Positions 35,201 to 47,200 of a stretch of 64,000 nt of DNA are shown here, in pieces. The translations under genes and the position numbers were made by a program. Positions within the stretch are counted from its first letter, which is position 1; every line of letters starts with the position of its first letter. The notes beneath the pieces were generated by a model that saw only the letters and a list, made by a program, of their open reading frames with translations, was not told where the DNA came from and made no database searches. The stretch spans positions 82,963,150 through 83,027,149 of the forward strand of contig JARZZO010000002.1 of NCBI GenBank assembly GCA_030544215.1, given 5' to 3'. The stretch comes from Zantedeschia hybrid cultivar (taxonomy: Eukaryota; Streptophyta; Magnoliopsida; Alismatales; Araceae).

Positions 35201-38200
35201 GAGTTATATATGAGTAGAAAAGCAATTATTCTACCCAAGCCAAAAAAGGAAGAAGAAATGCATCAAACAGATGCACCCAACTACTGCCCGTACCACCGCT
35301 TCATTACCCATCCAATTGAACATTGCTTCGTATTCAAAGATGAAGTAGAAAAGCTAATTCAAGGAGGAAAGATAAATATGGGGAAATACCTGGTGAGTCC
35401 CCCACAACCACATTTGATTACACACTGAACGTAATTCGCAGAGCCATTATGAAAACAAAAAAGAGTGGGGCTTAAAAACGAGGTGCCCCGATAGACTTGA
35501 TTGGTCCCGCTCCTGTGAGGGGCCAATTAAGGGCAAAAAAGTCCAAAATCCGGCTGAGGTGAAAACACGAAAGGGCGCCTCAGGCAAAAATAGGCAAACC
35601 CTGCTGTGTGAAAACCTGCAAGGGCGCACAGGTAAAAAATAAAAGGGGCTAGTTTCGGTGAAAACTCGTAGGGGCGCCGATGTTAGTTTAAAAATAAATA
35701 AATAAATAGATCATTATCATCATCCAACAACTCACCGGGGTATGGCTCACAGAAGCCGTTCGTACCAAGTGTGTTCAAAATATGTATATAGCCATACTCC
35801 GGTGGGGGGAGAACTCTCTCGACCTGTCTCAGGTGGGGATCGAGTTTTCCCACATTCCTACTTAGGGAGGATATCAGAGTCGTCAATGACGAGAAAATCC
35901 TTGGTGTCACTTTACATTGGATAGGTGGCACAGAAATTATCTCCTCAAGGGCTACGATTGAGCCGACGATGATGACGTCATCCTGACTCGGCAAGGAAGT
36001 GGGAAACTCGATTCTTACTTGATAGGGCCAAGAAGAGCATTTCACCCTCTTGGCTAAAATCATTGGTCCCACCGAAAAATTATTTGTCAACAATTCATAC
36101 CGAAACACTAAAATTCTTGTGCCTCCAGGAGGCGTTGTATCCTAAAATTCAGTTAAAACTCCTTTGCGCCCCCAGGAGGTGTTGTATCCCAAAATTCAAC
36201 CAAAATTATTCTGGGCCCCTGGGAGGCGTTGTATCTTAAAATTCGACCAAAATTACTTTGAGCCTCCGGGAGTATTGTATCTCGAAATTCGACCAAAATT
36301 ATTTTTCCGTCCCGAGGAGGCATTGTATCCTAAAGTTTCCCCATTACCGCCCTGAGGAGGTGTTGTATTAAGAAATTTTCTACTACCGCCCCGATGAGGC
36401 GTTGTATCCTAAAATTTTTCATTACCGCCCCGAGGAGGCGTTGTATCTTGAAAATTTTCTACTACCGCCCTGAGGAGGCGTTGTATCCTGAAATTTTTCT
36501 ACTACTGCCCCGAAGAGGCGTTGTATCATGAAATTTTTCATTACCGTCCCGAAGGGGCGTTGTATCTTGAAAATTTTCATTACCACTCCGAAGAGGTGTT
36601 GTATCCTGAAATTTTTCTACTACCGTCCTGAGGAGGCGTTGTATCCTGAAATTTTTCATTACCGCCCGGAAGAGGCGTTGTATCCTAAAGTTTCCTCATT
36701 TCCGCTCCGAGAAGGCATTGTATCCTAAAATCTCTCCTGCTTCGAGGAGGTGTCCTATCTTAAAATTTTCCTTTTCGCCTCAAGGAGGCGTTGTATCTTA
36801 AAATTTCTCCTTTTCGCCTCGAGGAGGCGTTGTTTCCTAAAATTGCCCCTGGCATACACTAGTCCTACTGGCGTATCGCGATGGGTCGAAATTTTCCTTT
36901 CCGCCTCAAGGAGGTGTTGTATCCTAAAATTGCCCTTGGTATACATCAGTTCCACTGGTATGCCGCGAAAGGTTGAAACTTCCCTTTTTTCTCCTCGAGG
37001 AGGCATTGTATCCTAAAACTTTCTTATTCGCCCATGGGAGGCGATATGAAAAACTTCCTTGCGTCCCTGGGAACGTTATACCCAAAATTCTCCTCATATG
37101 TCATAGTCCCATCGGCGTGCCGCGATGGGTCGAAATTTTCCTTTTCGCCCTGAGGAGGCGTTGTATCCTAAAATTCCTCCTGGCACACACCAGTCCCACT
37201 GGCGTGCCGCGATGGGTCGAAATTTTCTTTTCTACCTCAAGGAGGCGTTGTATCATAAAATTGCCTCTGGTATACACTAGTCCCACTGGCGTGTCAAAAG
37301 TCAATTTTTTTTTTTCGCCTACAAGAGGCGTTAAACCTCGAAATTTTACCCACTTGGGAGGCGGATATATCCCCAAAAGGCCAAAATTCCTTTTCGCTTA
37401 CAGGAGGTGTTAAACCCCGAAATTTTGCCAACTTGGGAGGCATATATATTCCCATAAAGGCCAAAATTTTCCTTCGCCTATGGGAGGCGTTAAAACCCAG
37501 AATTTTGCCTACTTGGGAGGCAGATATATTCCAGAGAGGCCTAAAATTTTTCTTCGCCTATGGGAGGCGTTAAAACCTAGAATTTTGCCTACTTGGGAGG
37601 CATATATATCCCAGAAAAGACCAAAATTTTCCTTTTCGCCCTCGGGAGGCGTTGTATCCCAAAATTCAACCAAAATCCTTGCGTCCCTGGGAGGCACAAT
37701 ATCCTAAAATCCTCGGTCTCCGGGAGCCGTTGTATCCCAAAATTCATAGCTAGCTAGAGTCCCGTTTTCTCGAAAACTCAAGATATTCCTTAGCGGCTAT
37801 CAGGGAAGACTTAGTTCCCTACAGATATTTCTTAGCGGTTCTCAGGGAAGACTCAATGTCCTACAGATATTCCTTAGCGGCTCTCAGGGAAGACTCAGTT
37901 CCCTATAAATATTTTTTAGCGGCTCACAGGGAGGCCTCAGTTTCCTGCAGATATTCCTTAGCGGTTCTCAGGGAAGACTCAGTTCCCTACATATATTTCT
38001 TAGCGGTTCTCAGGGAAGACTCAGTTCCTTACAAATATTCCTTAGCGGCTCTCAGGGAAGACTCAGTTCCCTACAAATATTCCTTAGCGACTCACAGGGA
38101 GGCCTCAGTTCCCTACAGAAAATTTTTAGCGGTTCTCAGGGAAGACTAAGTTCCCTACAGAAATTCATTAGCGGCTCACAGGGAGGTCTCAGTTCCTTAC

Positions 38201-41200
38201 AAAAATTCCTTAGCAGTTCTCAGGGAAGACTCAGTTCCCTATATATATTTCTTAGCGGTTCTCAGGGAAGACTCAGTTCCCTACATATATTTCTTAGCAG
38301 TTCTCAGGGAAGACTTAGTTCCCTATAGATATTCCTTAGCGACTCTCATGGAAGACTAAGTTCCCTACATATATTCCTTAGCGGCTCACATGGAGGTTCA
38401 GTTCCCTACATATATTCCTTAACGGTTCTCAGGGAAGACTCAGTTCCCTACAGATATTCCTTAGCGGTTCTCAGGGAAGATTAAGCTCCCTACAGAAATT
38501 CCTTAGCGGTTCACAGGGAGGCCTCAGTTCCCTGCAGAAATTCATTATCGATTCTCAGGGAAGACTCAGTTCCCTACAGAAATTCATTATCGATTCTCAG
38601 GGAAGACTCAGTTCCCTACAGAAATTCATTAGCAGGTCTCAGGGAAAGACTCAGTTTCCTACAGAAATTCCTTAGCGGCTTACAGGGAGGCCTCAATTCC
38701 CTACAGAAATTCCTTAGCGGCTCACAGGGAGGCCTCAGTTCCCTATAGAAATTTCTTATCGGTTCTCATGGAAGACTCAATTCCCTACATAAATTCTTTA
38801 TTGGTTCTCAGGAAAGACTCAGTTCCCTACATAAAATTCCTTAGCGGTTCTCAAGGAAGCCTCAGTTCCCTATAAAAATTTCTTAGCGGTTCTCAGGGAA
38901 GCCGTAATTCCCTACCGAACAAAAGAAAAAAGAAAAAAATAGGACTTAAAAACAAGGTGTCCTGACGGACTTAATCGATCTCGTCCTCAAAGGGATCAGT
39001 TAAAGGTAAAAAGGTCTTATACCCAGTTAAGGTGAAAATCCGAAAGAGCACCTTAGGCAAAATCGGGTAACCCCACTGTGTGAAAACTCGCAAGGGCGCA
39101 CATGCAAAAATAAGAGGGGGCTAATGCTGGTGAAAACCTGAAAAGGCGCTAGTATTAGTTATAAAAAAAAAGAAAAAATAATACAGGCATCATACAACAA
39201 AGAGTTCATACCATTCATGCTTAGCATTGATCTTTAGAAGTAATATACTGAAGCAATGGCAGAGCTCGAGACAAGTTTGCGGGGTAGTTCGAGTTCTTCA
39301 ACAAAAGGGGAGGCAATAAAAACTACAATAGAGAAATAACAGATCAACTCTGGCTCAGGTAAGAGCCATGTCCCGTCAGAGACTGCAATAGACTGTCTAG
39401 CAGGAAATGGAAAACTTCAAGCCTTTTGAAAAAATTCGACTCCACCTCCGGAGTGAAAGTCGAAGCGATGATAGATGGCTGCCATAAAATATGAGTTCTC
39501 CCTCCAACAAAGCTTCAAGAATATATATCTGCAGGCGCAGAGCGGCAATCTAGACGTCCGTGATACTAGAAAGGATAATATCCTTCTGATGTTGGAGTGC
39601 AGGAGTCTCCACGACCCTAGCTGCATTGGTTGCCTCAATAGTTTCAATCTCGACCCACTTTGCCGAAAAGCTACTCGACAATTGGCAGGACTGAAATATC
39701 TTCCTCTCCGTGTCCCGCCATGGGAGGAACTTCTTTGTGGTCCATGAGGATAAAGACAGCAAGCTGCAAGAAGATAGAGAGAGGAAATCAGCGCTAGAGA
39801 GCTGCAATAAAAGTCTCGTGATACAAAAATAAAAAAAATCGAGTAAGTCTTAATAAAGTCATAGGACAAAGTCAAATTGCTATGTACATCAGATATTAGG
39901 CCAGTCTAGAACACTTCGTGCGGAGCTCCTAGAAATGCCAATATAAGGTATTGATACCCCCAAGATGGAGCAAATGCCAGAAGAATCAAATGACTCGCCC
40001 GTGTATTTTTAAGAAGTCTCCATGTCATGAAGGCCAAGAGATCTCCTAGAATTCAAGTGAACGTCGAAAGATTTGAGCGGCATCAACTCTCGGGAACCTC
40101 CAAGTCGTGAAGGTTAAGAGGATTGCCATAATCAGAGGGGCTGGAGCCGCTGGACACTTGCAAATACATCCGGAAAGTCAAAAAGTTATGAAAACAAGAC
40201 TTCTTGGGCGTATTTTCTAAATACTAAAATTGAGGGTCATCGGGACCCAGATATGCTCAGACGAAGCACATGCATAGCAAGCGAAGCGATGTGTCGCCTG
40301 GCATATACGAGACAGCGTTTGACTTCCCTCAATAGCCGCAAATACGTAAGGCAAGACACGGAAATTCATTAAGACAACACTGGCACGCCGCATGTGAGAG
40401 CTCCTCAAGCATGGAAAATGAGGATTCTTGTAGCCAAATGGGGTACGGGACATGCACCGTCGTCTTCACTTCTGACACATGTCCCGTGGGGGGCATTTGT
40501 TGGACCATTTTTTTAAATTAAAAAAAGGGGGGGATGGGGTAGTCACCGGTTCTTCAAACCGGTGGCACCCCCCCCCACCGGCTCCATAACCGATGGGGGG
40601 GGTGTCAAACAGTGGCGCCCCCCCCCCCCCCCCCCCCTTTCATCTCTCTCTCACTCTCTCTCAAAAAATCTCCGGTGGCACCCCCACCTCAGAAATTTCC
40701 GGTGGGTACCCCCACCGGTTAGACTTTCAAAGCCTATAAATACCCCCTAAGGGATAAGATGAGGGCATGCCCATTTGGCCCAAAAATTCCTAGGGGAAAT
40801 TCTGCCCATTTGAAGACCAAACCAAGTGCTTTTGCACGGGTTTACTACGTTTGGAGGAGATTTTTCGTCTCGGAGGGCTCTCTTCCTAAAGTTTATTCAT
40901 AAAGGGAAGTTCTGCCGAATTTATGTTGTAAAATCACCGTTCTATAAGATGGGATTATGCCGAAATGATGAATGCAATACTAATATTGTTCTTTGAGCAT
41001 ATGTGTATGTTACGGAGATTCAGATGAGTATGTCACGACTCTCCAAAATATGTCTAAAATGATCTTAAAATACATCCTAAGGTTTCAAATTTTCTTAAAA
41101 TGTTAAAGAAACTTAAAATGACCATAAAAAATACCCAAAAATAGGTTTTAAGTCTAGAAATCTAATTCCGGATAAAATTACCAAAATACCCTTACAACCC

Positions 41201-44200
41201 AAACACACTTAAAATAACTTTATAATACCTCATAAGGTTTTGAAACCTTCCTAAATCATTAAAACTCACCTCACACACTAAAGTGACCATAATACCCCTA
41301 TACCCTCCAACTTGGCATAATTACGAAAATACTCTTATAGGTCTAAAATACTTGGAATAAATCCAGATAATCCGGAGTCAATCTTAAACCTTTTGAAAAG
41401 TCTTCTAATCAATTATAAACACAATTTAAACTTGGGTGAGGCCAATGGCTTAACCTAAAATATATCTTCATATGCAGGTGCTGTCTGTAGTAGTAGTGTT
41501 GCATGTTACAAGGGTATCAACGGACGATTAATCAAGGGTTGTCGAGCGGTCGCTCGACGTAATTAACACTGACTGAGGTCAGTGGAGAGATGTCATATAC
41601 TTGGATCTTCGCCTGATCCGAAGTCCCAGACTCCCTAAGGGCTAATCCCAAGCTCTCATAATCTAAGAAACAACATACATAAAACTGACCTATATATCTC
41701 AAAAAAAAAAAAAAAAAATCGATAGGATTTAATAAAAGTCTGATATGAGAGATAGCTAGGTCGGGTCCCAAATACTCACCTATGCACAAATATTTGTTTC
41801 TGTTTTAATTATGTGGTATTGTTTTTTATAACTTAATTATTCTAAAGTAGCTAATGCTTCTTTTAACAAATCTTTTTTCTCTTACATACTGTCACATTTT
41901 TCCTTATTTTTAATGATTCCTAAGACCATCCACTCCTTATATCGGTAGTAGATGGTCTTAGAACATTCACGATAGACATGATTAGTACTTCTCAAAGTCT
42001 TATATATGATTATCTTGGATGTTTTCTTTACTTTCCTTATATTGTTATTTTCTTCCTTCATGGTGATTTATGAGAGAACACATCGCCTCAAACGCCTAGG
42101 CGTTCGTCAAGGCATTTGAGGTTGAGGCGAACCCCTGATCGCTTTGCTCGCCTGTCGTGTCTGACTACATAGATAGGTTCTGATGCTGGTGGTTGAACAT
42201 CAGAGGTTTCCTCGAATCTTTTGGAATGTCGATGGTACCATGTATCATATCATATATTAAATAAGAGATGAAGGTACAAGAGTAAGGAACAAAAACCCTC
42301 ATAGATTCCCTCCATACAAAAGACACTGAAATGGTGCAACCTTTAATCAACCCCGCAAAAAGAGCAAAAAGGGAAGAAGATAAATCATTCCCATTACCTA
42401 AAGCTGCTGCCCATTCCCTTTATAACAAACAAAAGAAATGGTTCTCTTTGGGGTCAAAGCTTCATTCTTAAAAATCCTCTTGTTCTGTTCTCCCCAAATG
42501 GTCCACAAGGTTGCATGTAAAATCAGCCACCAAAGAAGAGTTTCCTCCTTGGGCATATGAATCATGCCCCACTTGTGAAGAAGATCTTCCACCATGTCTA
42601 CCACAGCTGAAGGCGCATTCTGGACACGAATCTTGTCAAAAAGAGGCACCTACACAGCTCGGGCAAAGAAACGTTACAAAAACAAGTGATCAATAGACTC
42701 CTCTTTCTGCATAAAGAGCAAAGAGTTGGCAGACCATGAACAAAGTGTGCTAATCTGTTGCTGGTGGGCACCCTCCATAGAGAGACCTTCCACATTAGCA
42801 CCTTGAGCTTTAGGGGGCTCTTGGGGTACCAAAGTTGCTTGCAAAACTGATGTTGAGTGTGTCCATCAGCAATGACGTTGTAAGCTGATCTCACCGAAAA
42901 CGGACTCAATGTCTCCCAACCCTCAACCCTGGAGTCATTGGATAGATCCATTCTGCAGAAGTTTCCTTTGTTAAATAAACTAAAACACCACAAGGACTCT
43001 TGTTGATGGTCAAGAAACTGGAGGAATGATGACGAGAATTGGAATCAAAATCTGAAGAAAACAGGGCATTGGTACTATGTTAAAGTTCCTAATATCTGGG
43101 AGGTAGACTGACCATGAGTAGATTAGGTGAACATTGGAGAATCATGTCAGTGTCTCCTATGTTGGGCAGTCGTCGTTACTCCTTGCTGAGTTACATATAC
43201 AACATATACAATATGGGTACCATTACCACGAGAACAAAAGAGGTTAGCTTACCACTTTGCATCCACTGCTGTATGTCTTTGACAACATCTGATGAAGCAG
43301 AAGGTGATTCTGGTATTATATCAGTTTAAATCTCTTTGCAGGGCAGTGCATGGACAAAGCTAGATGCGTCATGACCTATGGGAGATACTCCCACTTTTAT
43401 GTTGATATAAGAAGTTAGGAGACTCTTTGTTAAAGTCATATTTGGGCACAATTTGCATCTAGGAGTCTCATTTCCATGATTGTAGACATATTTCTGGTAG
43501 TCTTTTTCATGTATTTATTCTTCTTTTTGTAATGAAAACTATATGGGTGTGTAAAAAAAAAAAAAATCCCCGAGAGTAATTGTTACAAATTGAGTAGATT
43601 CACCGGGTTTTGTATCCATTACTGTTTGCCCATTAGATATCAAAATCTTTGAATTCAGACTTTGATCTTCAAATTAAGTTTTTTTTAGCCTCTTTGTTTT
43701 CTTTTTAGCAGTTAAGATTACTGCAGCCACAGGTGATCTTATTGGCTGGTAAATGTTCTCACTTCTCATTCCATTCCTTTGACTTCAGCAAAATAAACAA
43801 ATTTTGATTGATGCTGTTGTCCATGCTGTGAATGAGGACTATGCCGAGATGGCAAATGACTTCACTAGGCTTGGTTTCCTCGCTCCTGGAACAGATGTAT
43901 CTCCCATTGTTCCGGCACTAGAGGCAATTTGGCAAAACTCTGTTGGAAAAGGTCTGGCAGACTTCAACTTTCGTAGTGTAACAGGTATTCTCATGAATCT
44001 CATCTTTTTCTACTTTTACCTTTAGCATTATTGTCAAATGATTGATTATTGCCCATCTAGTTCATCATTTTGCTCATGTGTAAGAACCAAGGAAGGATCG
44101 GGATCGGACTTGGATTGGTCTAACTTTGCCCGATCAGATCGGCCGATCTGATCCAATCGTAGACTATCCCTGGCTGACCTGAGGCTGATCCCTTTTGTGG

Positions 44201-47200
44201 CCCATAAATGCAAACTTTGGATTTCAAACAATATTATACTCACATTAAGACTTGTAGAGTTACATGAAAACTTTCTATTACCCAAGTTTTAGATTTTTTA
44301 TGTTATTTTGTCACACTTGTATTTATGTTTAGATAAATATTGAAGTGCCAAAAAAAATATGAAAAAAAAGTACATGTATACATACAACTGATGAATTGTG
44401 TCCAATGTGTCAAAAAAAATCATCAATTTTGTGTGTTGCACATGTAACTTTTTTTTAATATTCTATTGTGACACTTAGGTATTTATATAAAGGTAAACAT
44501 GGAAGTGTGACAAAAGAATAAAACTATAAAGATACAATAAGCTACATAAGCATGGTAAATGACAAGAAAGCCCACAAAGATATAACACACTAAGTCTACA
44601 CTCTCCACTTAGTCATTCTAATGCTACACTCTGCATTGAAGTCATTTTGACGCCTCACTATGTCATGATGTTGTGACAGTGTTTTCTTTTAGGCTCTTGT
44701 GCCATAGTGAAATTGTTAGGACTTAAAATATCTTCTTTGAGAAAATCCAATAACTGTAGAGAGCCCGTTCACCAAAGCCCTATGTAAAAACAAAAAACTA
44801 TGCTTGAAAGAGCAAATGAAAACAAGTGGAGATTAAAAGAGAGAATTAGAAAGAGAAAGAGAGTGCTTAGAGAGGGGGATAGAGAGAGGAGTGAGGACTT
44901 AGGATAGGGGTGGAAACAAGGATGGTAGTACTGGCCGATATCAGTTTTTTGTACACTTAAATGACTGGTATTGGGGTACCCCCGCCCCCCGTATCAGTAT
45001 ATACCGATACTTATCGGTATCGGCCCATACTGCCAACCAGGGGTGGAAATGTCCAAAGAGGGGGTGTTTATATCCCCCAAGCCACCCCCTTCCCAAAAAC
45101 TAGCTGTTGGAGGCCTTCTAGCACGTGCCAGAGTGGGTCTCCAATGACTAGTTGGGATTGGCTGATTGGGGGCCGATCCTCCCTTGGATCAGCCTATTCA
45201 GCCGAGGATTGGCAAGGGTTGGATCAAGATCCGACCAGGTTCAGCTGAAAACTGATTGGATCAGCCGATTTGATCTCATCCCAGCTTACACCGTGATAAG
45301 AACTGATTAATGGATAAGCTGGAAATTTTCTAAGCCAATGAGATTTCCACTTTTCTGATTTGTAAACAACTAGTAAACTTTTCTGATTTGTAAGCAACTA
45401 GTATGGTTAACAAAATTGCTCAAATATTTATGCACATTAAATGGGCTTTACCTTACACGTACGACAAGGACACTGGATGTATCCCAATACAAGTGGGACT
45501 AGAACATTCTAATACTAATACTAGAGCTAATACAAGTGCAACTAGGAATATATATACAATCTTTCTAAACCCCCTCCAAGTTATAATAGGCCATAAATCA
45601 AGAGCTTGCCAACCAAAATCTTCTAGTGCAGAGCTGCAGTGTCATCTAAGACGATGGTGAAGCCAACAACTTGCTCAACAAAGTTATGAGGAAGAGTAAG
45701 TGTGAGAGAGAGTCTCAATAAAAGGAACAAAAATCACTAAATAAGCCAGCCACTAGAAGCATCTATGGAAATTATTGGAGCTGAGTGGTGAGCCAAGTGT
45801 TTTCTTTAAATAGTCATGTGAGACAGTTTTTAATTTTTCAACGAATATTTGCTGTGATTTTGAGTGTTATTCCTGAGTTCCTCTATGAGATGGAGAAGAA
45901 AACCTTGAGACGGGGTCGGGTGAGATGCCTGGGTATCACCACCACTGCCATCGCTTTGCCACTGCTGCCATCCCTTGCCTCAGGCCGCCGTCTTCCCACG
46001 CATTCTGCATCACTAAGCCTATTAAGCAATGAATTGAGATAAAACTAGAGCCATAACAGAAATAGAGGAAATTGTCGAAAATAAGAGCACGAAATCAATT
46101 ATATCATAGTAAGCAATCAATATGAGAGCTTTGAGAACACTGCCAGTAGTCCTCACTACGTCGTTTCCAGGTTGATAATAGTCGCAATATGGACATTGAC
46201 TAAAATTGAAAAGAGTTGAAATGGCCATGGAATATAACTGAACTGGGTATAGAAAAGGTCACAAAAGGATCTGAACCGGTGACAAAAAGAGACTGAACCA
46301 GGTGGAAAGAAGGGATTAAAGCGACTGGATGAAACCCCGAACTGGCCACCTGGACCAACTTTAAGCTAATTTGATCCAGATCAGCTCTACTACTGGTGAA
46401 CTTAAAAGTGTTGAACCATCATATTGGGTCTGATTGGCCTACAAGCCTCTTCCTCTGCATCAAACCTGCAACAGAAGCCGCTGTGGCCTGTGGTGGACAA
46501 CACAGCTGCAGTGACGGCAGCAATGAGGTGGAGACCAAAGGTGATGCTGATGACAACAATGACACTGAAGCTATGCTGGTTCTGAAGAATGGCGACATGA
46601 CTGGCAGTATACTGTTGCGAGGAAGATGCCACCAATGGCGACAGTGGTTGTGACTTAGCGACAGTATCAGTGACGCAGCGATGGCATGGGGAAGCCGAGA
46701 TGATGTTGGTGGTGGTGGAGATCAATGGTGACGGTGACAGGAACAATGACAATGGACAATGGGGGAAAGCTGATGATGCTGTTAGCAGAATCGACAAAAA
46801 TTGACAACAAAGGTAGTGATGGATGAGACAAAAATGCGATGGTGTTGCATCGGGAATGTGGCTTCAGGTAAGACAATGCAAGAGCGCTAAAAACATGATG
46901 GAGTCACGGGGGGAACGCAGCATCACCGAGGACAACAGCGAAGAAATTGACGACAGCCTGAATTTTAACGATAGTTTCAAATGTGACTGAGGAAAGGATG
47001 CTGCACGGGGAAAACTTGGTGTCAGGGAGAAGCTTGATCTCTGTTATGAGGAGAGGGCATGCATAGTGGGAAGAAAGAATGATGCAAAAGAGTTCAAGAG
47101 AAAGTTGAAAAAGAACTCAGCATCTACTCTTTGCGGAAATTGGTAACTCTGATTTCATGTTAAGGCATGGAGCAGGGGAAATAATGGAAACCTTTCTATT

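Larger units (their letters stand above)
30161..41774 (+). mobile_element. Gypsy-like LTR element with gag, no recognisable pol
   Basis: Two related LTRs (remnant 30169-31901 and 40499-41774) flank 8.6 kb. After the 5' LTR come a PBS-like site (31902), gag-like coding sequence with stops (32239-34130), a CCHC-like region occurring twice (34350 and 35285), a 225-bp direct repeat, two tandem arrays (36120-37740, 37773-38915), a second copy of the direct repeat, 1.3 kb of unassigned sequence, a short G-rich PPT and the 3' LTR. I looked for protease, RT, RNase H and integrase signatures on both strands of 35430-40498 and found none. The Gag type (WxxMxxxFLDRF-like core, YCxYHxxxGHxxxxC) is that of Tat-lineage Gypsy elements, which are also known for tandem repeats before the 3' LTR. 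Either a gag-only non-autonomous family or one deleted copy. Confidence 0.8.

Noticed and set aside
35683..36108. 141-codon minus-strand frame within the Gypsy-like element
   Set aside because: Opposite to the element's transcription, no domain, and spans a tandem-repeat margin.
37856..38149. Possible repeat protein of 14-residue units
   Set aside because: The frame exists only because the tandem unit is 42 bp; other units in the array carry stops and it sits in a retroelement untranslated region.
36340..38915. CRISPR-like regular repeats
   Set aside because: Units are contiguous without unique spacers and lie within an LTR retrotransposon of a plant genome.
30161..41774. Pararetrovirus or endogenous virus
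   Set aside because: LTRs, PBS and PPT positions and Gag type fit a Gypsy-like retrotransposon; no movement protein, coat protein or viral RT seen.
46402..46797. 131-codon minus-strand frame in intron 7
   Set aside because: Low-complexity Ser/Thr/Pro sequence from GATGACAA-type repeats; no homology recognised.
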